Of a stretch of DNA of 64,000 nucleotides, positions 34,994 to 44,737 are shown in pieces. Every line of letters begins with the position of its first letter. Position 1 is the stretch's first letter. A model generated the notes under the pieces. The model ran no database searches. It was not told where the DNA came from and saw only the letters and a program-made list of their open reading frames with translations. The stretch comes from Candidatus Accumulibacter cognatus (GTDB lineage: Bacteria > Pseudomonadota > Gammaproteobacteria > Burkholderiales > Rhodocyclaceae). Made by a program: the position numbers and the translations under genes. The stretch is from NCBI GenBank assembly GCA_013414765.1, contig CP058708.1, positions 248,001-312,000 on the forward strand. The letters run 5' to 3'.

Positions 34994-36602
34994 AGAGGCT
35001 GTGAAAATATTCTCCCAAGTCTGCCCGCCAGCGTGGCGCGCCCTGTATAATGACGAAGTCATTTCCTGCGCTGCGCCCTCATGACCACGAGCCCACCCAT
35101 GTTCCCCGATGGAGCGACGCTGCCGGCCAACCCAAGCGGCGAAGGGCGTGCGAAAACCGTACTGCCCAAGGCCTCGGCCCGTGTTCTGATGCCCAACCGC
35201 AATCAACTGGAACTGCGGGCGAGCGATCTCGAATCGCTGGTCCCGCCTGGGCACCGGGCGCGGATTGTCTGGGGCTACGTGGAGCGGCAGGACCTGAGCG
35301 GGCTGTACGCTGGCATCAAAGCGGTAGAGGGTGGCGTGGGACGAGCGGCGATCGCCCCTGAGATTCTGTATGCGCTGTGGCTCTACGCCACACTGGAAGG
35401 TGTTGGCCATGCCCGTGGGATCGCCCGACTGACGCAGACGCATGACGCGTACCGGTGGATCTGTGGTGGCGTACAGGTGAATTACCCCACTTTGGCCGAC
35501 TTCCGCAGTCAAGAAGGCGATGCGCTGGACGAACTGCTGACCGATAACGTGGCGAGTCTGATGGCCGCGGGGGTGGTCAAGTTCAAGACGGCAGCGCAGG
35601 ACGGGATGCGGGTACGTGCCAGCGCCGGGGCCGCCTCGTTCCGACGGGAAGAGCGGCTCAAAGCCTGCCTGGAGGCGGCGCGACAACAGGTCGCCACGCT
35701 CAAGGCGCAGCAGGCAGACGATCCCGCGGGCGAGAGCGCGCGCCAGCAAGCGGCGCAGCGGCGTGCGGTGAGCGAACGGGAGGCGCGCATTGAAGCGGCG
35801 CTGGCCCGGCAGCCGGAACTGGCAGCCATCAAGAAAAAGCATGGCAAGAAGCCGGAGGAGGCCCGGAGCTCAACCACCGACGCCGACGCGACGATCATGA
35901 AGATGGGCGATGGAGGATTTCGGCCGGCGTACAACCTTCAGTTCGCCACCGACGCCGAAAGCCAGGTGGTCTTCGGCGTCGAGGTCGTGACCGCCGGTAC
36001 TGACCAGGGCCAGCTGTCACCCATGGTCGAGCAAGTCAGCGAGCGCTGCGGTCAGACCCCGGAGAACTGGCTGGTTGATGGCGGCTATCCGGGGCATGGA
36101 CAAATCGATGCGGTTGCCGAAAGCACCACCGTCTACGCACCGGTGCCGAAAGCCAAGGACCCGAAAACGGACGTTCACCAACCGAAGGCCAAGGATAGCC
36201 CGGCGGTGGCCCAATGGCGGGAACGTATGAAAAGCGACGAGGCCAAGGCGCTCTACAAGGATCGCGCGGCGACGGCCGAATGTGTCAATGCGCTGGCACG
36301 CAACCGCGGCCTGAATCGCCTACTGGTCCGTGGTCTGAAGAGAGTCAAGGGCGTCGCGCTCCTGTTCGCCCTGGCGCACAACGTGATGCGTGCCGCCACC
36401 CTCGCACCCGAACTGGTCGGCCTAGGGACAGGAACGTCCGCCGTACCGCAAACGGCAGGATAATCCGGGGAAAAGCGCGCACAAAGGGTAGATCCAGGCC
36501 GAACCGCTAGTCAAGACATGCATTCAGCATGCTTCGCCCCAGGCTGGCGCCGGCGTCCGGTCGCGCCGATTGTGGCGCAGAAGTAAAAAGATCACAGCCT
36601 CT
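34994..36602 (+). mobile_element. Second IS1182-like insertion sequence, about 1.6 kb
   Basis: AGAGGCTGTGA at 34994-35004 recurs inverted at 36592-36602, on both sides of the transposase gene, and CTGA occurs on the outside of each end (34991-34994 and 36601-36604), so a 3- or 4-bp target duplication is likely. The exact ends are ambiguous by one or two bases because the flanks and repeats overlap. It is unrelated in sequence to the IS1182-like element at 13.2 kb. Confidence 0.65.
35081..36463 (+). CDS. IS1182-family-like transposase
   Basis: 460 residues, intact. N-terminus MTTSPPMFPDGATLPANPSG, then RNQLELRASDLESLVPPGHRARIVWGYVERQDL. The Asp-containing QDGMRVRASAG, a charged insertion at about 185-265, DADATIMKMGDGGFRPAYNLQF, NWLVDGGYPGHGQI and ARNRGLNRLLVRGLKRVKGVALLFALAHNVMR form the DDE core. 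A second ATG seven codons in may be the real start. Confidence 0.88.
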   Translation: MTTSPPMFPDGATLPANPSGEGRAKTVLPKASARVLMPNRNQLELRASDLESLVPPGHRARIVWGYVERQDLSGLYAGIKAVEGGVGRAAIAPEILYALWLYATLEGVGHARGIARLTQTHDAYRWICGGVQVNYPTLADFRSQEGDALDELLTDNVASLMAAGVVKFKTAAQDGMRVRASAGAASFRREERLKACLEAARQQVATLKAQQADDPAGESARQQAAQRRAVSEREARIEAALARQPELAAIKKKHGKKPEEARSSTTDADATIMKMGDGGFRPAYNLQFATDAESQVVFGVEVVTAGTDQGQLSPMVEQVSERCGQTPENWLVDGGYPGHGQIDAVAESTTVYAPVPKAKDPKTDVHQPKAKDSPAVAQWRERMKSDEAKALYKDRAATAECVNALARNRGLNRLLVRGLKRVKGVALLFALAHNVMRAATLAPELVGLGTGTSAVPQTAG

Positions 36603-36849
36603 GACCACATCCTGACTCTCCTGTACCCGCCCACGGGCAGATCTAGATACTCGACTTCTCGAGAAAAACTCATGCAGAATCCGTCACTTCGATCCTTTAT
36701 GATGAATAATTGGGGTATCATTCGTCGTAGTTTGAGCGAGCGGACTTGCCCCCTTCTCTCCCTCGCCGAAACAACTGTTCTGGGCAGAGAAGCGGCTTGG
36801 CGAGCTGCTCGAACAGGTCAAAACCAGTTCCCTGGCGCTATGCCAAGAT

Positions 36850-37370
36850 CGAGAAGTTGCCCCTCGGGCTGGCCTCTTTGCAGCGTATAAAATGCGGCGT
36901 TAAGAGCAAGTCCATGGCCGCTGCCGAGCGGAACCTCTTCGACAAAACCCGGGCCACCGGCCTTGCTGCCTGCAAAGCCCGCCTGAACGAACCGCGCCAG
37001 GCAGCCGCAATGGGGCCGCATCAACCACCCACCGAGAAGCTGAAACGCGAAAGCGGCGGCCGTCTGCCCTTTCCTGAGCAGTTGCCCCGTGTTGAGCACT
37101 TACACAAGCCATCAACCTGCCCCTTTGGGCAATGTGGTCAGGCGCTGGAGCAGATCGGCGAGGATGTGACCGAAAAACTCATCGTCCCTGCCGAGTTCTT
37201 CGTCGGGCGCCGCATCTACCCCCAGTACGCCTGCCTGCCCAGCGAAACCCTCCTCCCTGCTCCGGCCATCGCTTCGGTTGTCCGCGGCGGTCTTGCGGCA
37301 TCGGCCTGGTTGGCCTGGTGGACCCGGGGGATGGTCAGCAAGTACGTCGATCATCAGCAGATAAGGGTTA
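36850..37370 (+). pseudogene. IS66-family TnpC remnant
   Basis: An open frame without ends. It reads LQRIKCGVKSKSMAAAERNLFDK, then LPFPEQLPRVEHLHKPSTCPFGQCGQALEQIGEDVTEKLIVPAEFFVGRRIYPQYACLPSETLLPAPA and GMVSKYVDHQQ. The order FGVKSEK-like start, zinc-finger-like CPxxxCG, IGEDVxE, and YACxxCET-like part is that of IS66 TnpC. Both ends are missing, the second cysteine of the finger is lost, and homology stops at about 37370. Confidence 0.8.
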
Positions 37371-37446
37371 ACCATTATTATCATAATGACATTTTCATAA
37401 GCGATTGCCCTGCGTTTCAGAGGGAATCGGCTGCCAGCGGTGGACT

Positions 37447-38634
37447 CTTACCACCTATCAGGTTTCGGCCCCCTGGAAGAACTTGGGCAGAGGCAGTGCG
37501 CTGACAGCGCGCCTCAACAGGAGACGGAGGCCGCGTTTGAACCAGGATAGCGCGCTGCGATAGGCTTTGCGGACGCTCCAGTGGTTTGGATCGGTCTGCT
37601 CACGGGCTTTCTTTTCAGTGGCAGTGGGGTTGCATCGGGCGTCCTCTTGGCCGGATTGAACACACCAGTACATGGCCAGCGCCATGATCAAAATCAGGCA
37701 ATCGAGACGCTTGGGTGCTTCGAGCTTGGTATCCTCCAAACGAAAGCCGCGGCTCTTGAAGTCCGAGAACATGGGTTCGATGGCCCAGCGCGAGCCGTAG
37801 TCCCGGACCGCAGCCCGGTTGGGCGGACAATCCATGGCGATTATCCAGGGCTCGGGGTGTTCAGGCTCATGCAGCACCCCAATGGCCGTTGGGATACCCG
37901 CTTCGAACAGACGCGCATTCCCCTCATAGCGCTCTCGCACACCGGCGGCTAGCTCGCCGGTGGTCCCGATGTCAGCGCAACCGATATCGACCAACAGGTT
38001 CCCCTTCAGGCGCAGCCGATACTGCCAGCCCGCCGCGATGAGCCACTCGAACAGGGCCACAGAGGGGTAAAATCGATCCGCCAGCAGCATCACCGCCACG
38101 CCTTCCGACAACCCGGCCCGTACCTGCTCCAGCAGCACCTGCTGCCCGGCAAAGCCAATATTGGCCTCGCCTTCCTCGATCCGCCACACCAACGGCAGAG
38201 AGCGATCACCGCAGCGCACACTGATCGTCAGCACCGCGAAACGATCGCCCAAGTCGGTCTGATCCATCGACAGCAGAATCGTCTGCCCTCCCGCCGCCGC
38301 TTGCTCAAGTGCTCGACGACCGAAGGGTTCGAGCACCTCACCACTGTCGATCAGCCGGTTCGTCAGCAACCTACGCAGCCACTGCTCGCGCATGTCCGCA
38401 CGTTCCGTCTCGAGCGGCAGCAGCGTCGACAACTCCATCGTGTTCGGCGTGCGCGCCTCGATCATCGCAGCCACCGCCAACGGCAACTTTTTCAGGATCG
38501 TCTTGCGCATCCCAGGGAGGGCCTCTTCCAGACCAAGCCGTACCTCGTCCGCTAATTTGTTCGTCTTGCCCATCGTCTCTCAATGTGTTGGCCCATAGTA
38601 GTCAGAGATTACATTAAAAGTGATGGGTGGTAAG
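37447..38634 (-). mobile_element. IS4-family insertion sequence, 1188 bp, 10-bp target duplication
   Basis: CTTACCACCTATCA at the left end (37447) mirrors CTTACCACCCATCA read inward from 38634 (13 of 14). GCGGTGGACT at 37437-37446 is exactly repeated at 38635-38644, a 10-bp target duplication normal for IS4. Removing the element joins an AT-rich stretch to the sequence preceding the repeat-rich exported protein gene. Confidence 0.92.
37458..38573 (-). CDS. IS4-family transposase
   Basis: 371 residues, intact. DDE residues lie in LLSMDQTDLGDRFAVL, LLADRFYPSVALFEWL and YGSRWAIEPMFSDFK. The last one satisfies the IS4 signature Y(2)R(3)E(6)K exactly. The N-terminal part MGKTNKLADEVRLGLEEALPGMRKT is likely DNA-binding. 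Confidence 0.92.
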   Translation of the reverse strand: MGKTNKLADEVRLGLEEALPGMRKTILKKLPLAVAAMIEARTPNTMELSTLLPLETERADMREQWLRRLLTNRLIDSGEVLEPFGRRALEQAAAGGQTILLSMDQTDLGDRFAVLTISVRCGDRSLPLVWRIEEGEANIGFAGQQVLLEQVRAGLSEGVAVMLLADRFYPSVALFEWLIAAGWQYRLRLKGNLLVDIGCADIGTTGELAAGVRERYEGNARLFEAGIPTAIGVLHEPEHPEPWIIAMDCPPNRAAVRDYGSRWAIEPMFSDFKSRGFRLEDTKLEAPKRLDCLILIMALAMYWCVQSGQEDARCNPTATEKKAREQTDPNHWSVRKAYRSALSWFKRGLRLLLRRAVSALPLPKFFQGAET

Positions 38635-38746
38635 GCGGTGGACTTCTGCTCATTGACCGTTTGCTGGGCACGCGCTACAGTCGCCAAGGAAGGGTTCTCC
38701 GTACTTACCGGATTCCCGGCGCTATGCCAAAGAGGAAATAACATTG

Positions 38747-39079
38747 ATGTCGAACCGTCAACGCCTATCGGTGGCGATGCTGACTGGCATGCTCGCCTTG
38801 CTCAGCCTGTCAAACGCGCATTCGCAAACATACACGAGTGACGGTGCAGTGCGTCCCGATCCTGCACTATCGCCCGGGGAAACCCATCCTGAACCGGCGC
38901 TCGCCCCCAGCGCGGTGCCTCCCGAGCGTGCGCTCTCTCCACAAGAGACCCACCCCGATCCGGTACTCTCGCCGGATGCAGTACCACGTGAGCAGGCGCT
39001 TTCGCCAGAGGAAACGAACCAGCCGCCGATACTCTCGCCGGATGCCGTTCGCCCAGACTCCGCTTTGCCGCCGGACTGA
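38747..39079 (+). CDS. Small exported protein of tandem 11-residue Pro-rich repeats
   Basis: 110 residues from ATG 38747 with AGAGGAAA upstream. A signal peptide (AMLTGMLALLSLSNAHS) is followed almost only by 11-residue repeats that alternate between two types: GETHPEPALAP, QETHPDPVLSP, EETNQPPILSP and SAVPPERALSP, DAVPREQALSP, DAVRPDSALPP. The pair forms a 22-residue period. The mature chain is acidic and Pro-rich, probably extended, with no Cys or hydrophobic core. No family recognised. It directly precedes cobA (42 bp), in the same direction. Confidence 0.75.
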   Translation: MSNRQRLSVAMLTGMLALLSLSNAHSQTYTSDGAVRPDPALSPGETHPEPALAPSAVPPERALSPQETHPDPVLSPDAVPREQALSPEETNQPPILSPDAVRPDSALPPD

Positions 39080-39121
39080 TACCGAATACCTCGATTGATG
39101 TTAATGATTGGAAACACCGGA

Positions 39122-39892
39122 ATGACTCAGACCTCTTCGTCAACGCCCAGCGGAACCGTGTACATCATCGGCAGCGGGCCCGGCAATCTCGACCTGTTGA
39201 CACTGCGTGCTGCGCGGCTGATCGGCGAAGCGGACGCCATTGTCTACGACCATCTGATTGCCGATGGCGTCCTTGAACTGGCGCGACCTGACGCAGAAAT
39301 GATCTATGCCGGCAAGGAACGTTCACGGCACAGCGTACCGCAGCATGAACTCAACCAGTTGCTGGTGCGCCTGGCACGCGCGGGCAAGCAGGTCGTCCGC
39401 CTCAAAGGGGGAGATCCCTTTATTTTCGGGCGTGGCGGCGAGGAAATCGAAACGCTGGTCGACTCGGGAATCGCCTTCGAGGTGGTGCCGGGAGTGACTG
39501 CGGCCGCTGGCTGCGCCGCTTACGCTGGCATCCCGTTGACACATCGAGATCATGCACAGGCGGTAGCCTTCGCAACCGGCCATCTCAAGGACGGCACCAT
39601 CAATCTCGATTGGCCATTGCTGGCACGTCCACGGCTGACGGTTGTCTTCTACATGGGCATTGGCGGCCTCGCCGAAATCTGCCAGCAGATGATCGCCCAC
39701 GGATTGCCCGAGGACCACCCTGCTGCGGTCGTCCAGAACGGTACGACGCGCCGGCAACGCGTGCTGACTGCCGATCTGGCGACTTTGCCGGCGAAGGTCG
39801 CGGCCACCGGCATCACCTCTCCGGCGCTGATCATCGTTGGAACAGTGGTGCGTCTACAGCAGAAACTAGACTGGTTCAAGCCGGCACCATGA
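39122..39892 (+). CDS. cobA: Uroporphyrinogen-III C-methyltransferase
   Basis: 256 residues from ATG 39122 (GGAA upstream); longer starts at 39095-39104 are possible. Adds methyl groups at C2 and C7 of uroporphyrinogen III to make precorrin-2 for siroheme and cobalamin. Family motifs are in order: [72 protein letters not shown] and [10 protein letters not shown]. There is no fused CysG N-terminal part or HemD domain, so this is a free-standing SUMT. Confidence 0.95.
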   Translation: MTQTSSSTPSGTVYIIGSGPGNLDLLTLRAARLIGEADAIVYDHLIADGVLELARPDAEMIYAGKERSRHSVPQHELNQLLVRLARAGKQVVRLKGGDPFIFGRGGEEIETLVDSGIAFEVVPGVTAAAGCAAYAGIPLTHRDHAQAVAFATGHLKDGTINLDWPLLARPRLTVVFYMGIGGLAEICQQMIAHGLPEDHPAAVVQNGTTRRQRVLTADLATLPAKVAATGITSPALIIVGTVVRLQQKLDWFKPAP

Positions 39893-39930
39893 ATCGATGA
39901 TGGATCGATGGACAGAGCCTGATCGGACGC

Positions 39931-40713
39931 TCAGGGAGTCAAATGATGAGCGCAGGACTTGACCAGAGGCCACTGTCTGCGACTGATCGGAAGCCGTTCA
40001 GGAATGTCGCGCAGCATTGCCTGCCACTGCGTCTCGGCATCGTCGGAGCTGCTCTTTTCGAAACCGATAATCGTTTCCCTAGCTACCAGAACACTGCGAT
40101 GCAAGCGAATGAACTGCTCGCCAAACTCCTGCTCGAGATGGGTCAGTGACTCGTCGAGCAGGTATTCCCGATCACGGGTGCGCGCCGTGACGTATTTCAG
40201 ATCAGCTTTAAGGTAAATGACCTCCGCTACTGGAATCAGCAACAGACGACCACGTTCGTGACAAGAGAGGTGGCTGCGGGCCGTTTGCTGCAGAGATGCA
40301 AGCGGTACCTGCATACGCATAGGATGTGGTCGAACCTTCTGCAACGCGGTAAGCAAACGTTTCGCCCGTACTGGTTTCAACAGATAGTCCACGACGTTGA
40401 GTTCGAAGGCTTGCACCGCGTACGCTTCAAAGGCCGTCACAAAGATCACCGCCGGTGGCCGTGCAAGTTCCGACAGACGACAGGCGAGCGCAATGCCGTC
40501 CATCCTGGGCATCTGAATGTCAATCAGGGCAACGTCAACCCTTCGGCTGGCGATCGCCGCCAGGGCACGGAAGCCATTTTCTGCTTCGGCAACGAGTTCG
40601 TTGGGCAGCTCCGGCGCAAGATCAGCCAGCAGATCTCGCAAGCGCGTACGCGCGGGCGCTTCATCATCGACAATCATCACGGCAAGCGGGCTGGGACAAA
40701 CTACGGGAATCAT
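39931..40713 (-). CDS. LytTR-type response regulator (AlgR-like)
   Basis: 260 residues. Receiver domain with acid pocket Asp16-Asp17 (IVDDEAP), phosphoacceptor Asp65 (VALIDIQMPRMDG) and Lys in YLLKPVRAKRL; C-terminal LytTR DNA-binding domain (RGRLLLIPVAEVIYLKADLKYVTARTRDREYLLDESL). The start at 40713 overlaps the kinase stop in ATGA, so both are translationally coupled; a longer frame to 40731 is unlikely. In pseudomonads the homologues AlgZ/AlgR lie next to argH and control pili and alginate; here the same neighbour is present. Confidence 0.93.
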   Translation of the reverse strand: MIPVVCPSPLAVMIVDDEAPARTRLRDLLADLAPELPNELVAEAENGFRALAAIASRRVDVALIDIQMPRMDGIALACRLSELARPPAVIFVTAFEAYAVQAFELNVVDYLLKPVRAKRLLTALQKVRPHPMRMQVPLASLQQTARSHLSCHERGRLLLIPVAEVIYLKADLKYVTARTRDREYLLDESLTHLEQEFGEQFIRLHRSVLVARETIIGFEKSSSDDAETQWQAMLRDIPERLPISRRQWPLVKSCAHHLTP

Positions 40714-41744
40714 GGCGAGAGCCCCCGACAAGGGAGAACGATGTGCACCCGATATTCGCGCTGACCGCCAGCAAGGAGTACCTCACCGGTCTCGATGCGA
40801 GCCTCCAGATCGTAATACAGTGCCAGCCGCTCGCGAATATTATCAAGCGCCATGTGGTTGCCGTGTTGATGCTCGGTGTCGACATCACAGGGATTGACGA
40901 GATCGATGTGCAATTCATCGCCACGTCGCAGTACTCGAATACCGATCGTGCCGCCCTCTCCGGAGGGTTCGATTCCATGATAAACGGCATTCTCCAGCAA
41001 TGGTTGCACCATCAGTGGCGGCACCTTGAGATCAACCACCAGATCAGTCACTTCCCATGCGACGTTCAAACGATCCCCAAGACGCAGCTTTTCAAGGTCA
41101 AGATACTGCCGACACAAGGCCATCTCGTCGGCCAATGGGATCAGTTCCCGATGGTCTCGCATGAGCGCCCGAAAGAGTTCAGCCAACTCTTCAAGAGCCG
41201 TCTCGGCACGCCTCGGATCAAGACGAATCAACGAGATGATGGCATTTAGACTGTTGAACAGGAAATGTGGTCGGATGCGCGCGGTCAGCGATTGCAGGCG
41301 CGCTTCGACGAGCGCTGGCGACAAGGCGCTGGCGCGCAAGGCCAAGTAGGAGAGCATCAACGCCGCCGCTGCGCTACCGAGCAGACCGGCTTTCAGCAGG
41401 TGCGCCCAACTCCCTTCGTCGAAGGTCAGAAAACGCCAGAGATCGGTTAGAAGGATCGCGGAAGCGGCGGACTGAATCACCACCAGCGCCCGCCCGATCC
41501 AAATGGAAAAACGCCGCAGCAGGTTCCCGAACAGCGCCAGAAGGGTCAGGTTGATGAGCAGCAAGGGTTGCACCCAAATCGCCATGTCACAGTAACGTTG
41601 GACGCTGTCGCTGATCCCGTCGCTCTGTACCAGGGCTGCGAGCACTGCCAGCAAGTTTACCCCTAGCAGGATACGCAGCATGACTCCGGCATTACGAAAG
41701 TCCGGCAACAGCTGACCATCCAGGTTTTGCTTTATACTTGCCAT
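40710..41744 (-). CDS. LytS/AlgZ-type sensor histidine kinase
   Basis: 344 residues. Four membrane segments lie in the first 140 residues (RILLGVNLLAVLAALV; QPLLLINLTLLALFG; ALVVIQSAASAILL; LLGSAAAALMLSYLAL). Then the His_kinase domain has RIRPHFLFNSLNAI with His160 as phosphorylation site, and an ATPase part (VPPLMVQPLLENAVYHGIEP). No large extracytoplasmic sensor exists, so the membrane part probably senses. It diverges from argH with 61 bp between starts and overlaps its regulator. Confidence 0.93.
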   Translation of the reverse strand: MASIKQNLDGQLLPDFRNAGVMLRILLGVNLLAVLAALVQSDGISDSVQRYCDMAIWVQPLLLINLTLLALFGNLLRRFSIWIGRALVVIQSAASAILLTDLWRFLTFDEGSWAHLLKAGLLGSAAAALMLSYLALRASALSPALVEARLQSLTARIRPHFLFNSLNAIISLIRLDPRRAETALEELAELFRALMRDHRELIPLADEMALCRQYLDLEKLRLGDRLNVAWEVTDLVVDLKVPPLMVQPLLENAVYHGIEPSGEGGTIGIRVLRRGDELHIDLVNPCDVDTEHQHGNHMALDNIRERLALYYDLEARIETGEVLLAGGQREYRVHIVLPCRGLSP

Positions 41745-41805
41745 TAATCGGAGTGGTGCCTGTACAAGGTTCTACGAGTGATTTTAGCCTAGTAACCTGT
41801 ACCTT

Positions 41806-43191
41806 ATGAGCCAATCAGATTCTTCACTCTATACATGGGCCGGCCGCTTCTCCGAGCCGATGTCCGACCTTGTCAAGCGTTACACGGCATCGGTCGATTT
41901 CGACCAGCGGATGTGGCGTCAAGACATCCGTGCCTCTCTGGCACACGCCACGATGCTGGCCCGACAGAACATCATCAGTACTGATGACCTGGCCGACATT
42001 GAGCGCGGTATGGCGCAGGTAGTGCACGAAATCGAGTCTGGCAGTTTCGTTTGGTCACTCGACCTTGAAGACCTACACCTGAACATCGAGAAACGCCTGA
42101 CTACGCTCGTCGGCGATGCTGGCAAGCGTCTGCATACCGGCCGCTCACGCAATGATCAGGTTGCCACCGACATTCGTCTCTATCTTCGTGATGCAATCGA
42201 TGACATCGCCAGCCTGCTTGGCGAGTTCCAGAGCAGGCTGCTTGATCTTGCTGAAAAGGAAGCGGCCACGGCACTGCCTGGCTTCACCCACCTCCAGGTC
42301 GCGCAGCCGATTACCTTCGGCCATCATCTGCTAGCCTATTTCGAAATGGTGCGACGCGACGCCGAACGCCTGGCCGACTGTCGCCGACGAACCAACCGTT
42401 TGCCACTCGGTGCGGCTGCCCTGGCTGGCACCTCTTATCCAATTGACCGACAGTTCGTAGCCGATTTGTTGGGTTTCGACGGTGTTTGCGAAAACTCGCT
42501 CGATGCCGTTGCCGACCGCGACTTCGCGATCGAATTCTGTGCCGCCGGCGCATTACTGATGATGCACCTCTCACGCCTGTCCGAAGAACTGGTCCTGTGG
42601 ATGAATCCTCGTTTCGGCTTCATCAAGCTCGCCGATCGATTCTGCACCGGCAGCTCGATCATGCCCCAAAAGCGGAATCCCGACGTACCCGAGTTGGCGC
42701 GCGGCAAGACCGGCCGCATCTACGGTCACCTGATGGCCTTGCTGACGCTGATGAAGGGCCAGCCTCTGGCCTACAACAAGGACAACCAGGAAGACAAGGA
42801 ACCGCTGTTCGACACCGTTGACACGCTCACCGACACCTTGCGCATCTTTATCGAGATGATTCCCAGTATCACCGCCCACCCTGAGAACATGCGTGATGCC
42901 TTGCGCCAGGGATTTGCCACGGCCACCGACCTGGCTGACTATCTGACCCGCAGGGGCCTGCCCTTCCGCGATGCCCACGCAGCAGTCGGCCTGGCCGTGC
43001 GTCGCGCAGAGGAACTTGGCATCGACCTGGCGCAACTTTCGCTCGAAGAGCTGCAGCGCGTATCTCCGCTGATTGGTGACGATGTTTCTACGGTACTGAC
43101 TATCGAGGGATCGCTGGCGGCACGCCGCCATGTGGGCGGCACTGCCCCGGAACAGGTTCTGGCGGCGATCGCGCGCGCGCGTTGCGGCTAA
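41806..43191 (+). CDS. argH: Argininosuccinate lyase
   Basis: 461 residues. Splits argininosuccinate into arginine and fumarate. The fumarase/aspartase signature [16 protein letters not shown] and the earlier [12 protein letters not shown] and [15 protein letters not shown] parts are intact. The gene is separate from the minus-strand kinase by 61 bp, so the two promoters share that space. Confidence 0.97.
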   Translation: MSQSDSSLYTWAGRFSEPMSDLVKRYTASVDFDQRMWRQDIRASLAHATMLARQNIISTDDLADIERGMAQVVHEIESGSFVWSLDLEDLHLNIEKRLTTLVGDAGKRLHTGRSRNDQVATDIRLYLRDAIDDIASLLGEFQSRLLDLAEKEAATALPGFTHLQVAQPITFGHHLLAYFEMVRRDAERLADCRRRTNRLPLGAAALAGTSYPIDRQFVADLLGFDGVCENSLDAVADRDFAIEFCAAGALLMMHLSRLSEELVLWMNPRFGFIKLADRFCTGSSIMPQKRNPDVPELARGKTGRIYGHLMALLTLMKGQPLAYNKDNQEDKEPLFDTVDTLTDTLRIFIEMIPSITAHPENMRDALRQGFATATDLADYLTRRGLPFRDAHAAVGLAVRRAEELGIDLAQLSLEELQRVSPLIGDDVSTVLTIEGSLAARRHVGGTAPEQVLAAIARARCG

Positions 43192-43403
43192 CGTGACTTT
43201 TCCACCCCCCGATCATCCAAGTCATGACCGTTTCCCTGCCTTGCAGGGCGCATTCCGGCTTGCTCGCCGGAATCGTTCGAGGGGCGCAGAGCAGGCTCTG
43301 CGAACTCCCCCTCTCCCCCACCGATCCCTCCCCAACGAGCCGGGAGGGGAGTTTCGTGAGTCGCTGACGCGACTTCCACATTAAGCCCACCGACGAGGCT
43401 GAC

Positions 43404-44690
43404 ATGGAGAAGATCGGCAAATACGAACTTGTCCGGGAAATCGGACGGGGTGCGACTTCTACCGTCTACCTCGGGAACGACCCTTTCAGCAAACGCGAGG
43501 TCGCGGTCAAGATCGCATTTCCGGACATTCTGAGAGACCCAAAACGGGGCAGGCTATACACGCACATCTTTCTCAATGAGGCGGCGCTGGTCGGCAAACT
43601 GTCACACCCACACATCGTCCAGACTTACGACGCGGTGGTCGACGACCATCTCTGCTACATCGTCATGGAATATGTGGCAGGCAGCACGCTGGAGGCGGCT
43701 TGTACAGCCAACCGACTGCTGTCGTACGCTCGAGTCGTCGAGATCATTTTCAAATGCACGCGAGCGCTCGATTTCGCGTTCCGGGCCGGTATCATTCATC
43801 GTGACATCAAGCCTGCCAATATTCTCGTCTCGGGCTTCGACCCGGACGTAGGCGAGATCAAGATCTCGGATTTTGGCGCTGCGATCATCGGCTCACCCGA
43901 CCGCACCCTGATTCTCGGCATGGGGTCACCCGCCTACATGTCGCCGCAACAGGTGAAAGATCATACCCTCGATCACCAAGCCGACATCTACTCTCTAGGT
44001 GTTGTCATGTATCAGTTGCTGACCGGGCAACTACCTTTTCAGGCTCGCAACAGTTACGACCTGATCTACCAAATCATCAACTCGGAGCCACGCCGACCTT
44101 CAGCGCTACGCGCGGACATTCCTGCCTCGCTCGACGCCATCGTTGCGCGTGCGATGAGCAAGAAACTCGAGAACCGTTACCCCAGTTGGGCAGAGTTTGC
44201 ACACGATCTGGCGCAGGCTTGCCGCGGCCGGAGGTTGAACATCCCAGCCGAGCAGATGGTCGATGTCGAAAAGTTCGACACCCTGCGTTCGTTCGCCTTC
44301 TTCGCGGATTTCTCTGATGTCGAACTCTGGGAAATCGTGCGTTTTTCTGAATGGAATCGCGTTTCACCCGGCGAGGTGATCATTCAGGACGGCAAGGCCG
44401 GCGACTGTTTCTATTTCCTCGCCGAAGGTGAACTGAAGGTCCTCAAGAACGGCATGATCCTTGATCTGCTGACCACAGGAGAGTGCTTTGGTGAGATGGC
44501 GGTGATCGGCAAAGCGAACTCGGTGCGCGGCGCGGATATCATTGCCCTGACCGATAGCAAGCTGGTGAGGATTACCGAAAGCGCTTTACAGGATTCTTCC
44601 GCTGCCTGTCGAATGCATTTCTACCAGTCTTTCCTTGCTGTACTCAGCGAGCGCCTGACGTCGGCGAACGTTCGTCTGGTGTCCTTCTGA
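43404..44690 (+). CDS. Ser/Thr protein kinase with C-terminal cyclic-nucleotide-binding domain
   Basis: 428 residues, no membrane segment. Hanks-type kinase (8-275): glycine loop IGRGATSTVYLG, Lys36 in VAVKIAF, catalytic loop HRDIKPANIL (Asp134), DFGAA (Asp157), and GSPAYMSPQQ as the P+1 region. The C-terminal domain (about 290-415) is a CAP-type cNMP fold with a cassette GECFGEMAVIGKANSVRGADI. The fusion implies kinase control by a bound nucleotide such as cAMP, or a pseudo-effector role. A ribosome binding site is not strong. It is convergent with the lipoprotein gene. Confidence 0.92.
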   Translation: MEKIGKYELVREIGRGATSTVYLGNDPFSKREVAVKIAFPDILRDPKRGRLYTHIFLNEAALVGKLSHPHIVQTYDAVVDDHLCYIVMEYVAGSTLEAACTANRLLSYARVVEIIFKCTRALDFAFRAGIIHRDIKPANILVSGFDPDVGEIKISDFGAAIIGSPDRTLILGMGSPAYMSPQQVKDHTLDHQADIYSLGVVMYQLLTGQLPFQARNSYDLIYQIINSEPRRPSALRADIPASLDAIVARAMSKKLENRYPSWAEFAHDLAQACRGRRLNIPAEQMVDVEKFDTLRSFAFFADFSDVELWEIVRFSEWNRVSPGEVIIQDGKAGDCFYFLAEGELKVLKNGMILDLLTTGECFGEMAVIGKANSVRGADIIALTDSKLVRITESALQDSSAACRMHFYQSFLAVLSERLTSANVRLVSF

Positions 44691-44737
44691 AAGGGTACCC
44701 ATCCCATGCCCACACTGCGGCACCCACCAGCGAATGG

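Noticed and set aside
43192-43403. GC-rich hairpin CCCTCCC/GGGAGGG near 43326-43348 as terminator of argH
   Set aside because: No T run follows and the stem is partly broken; not enough to call a terminator.
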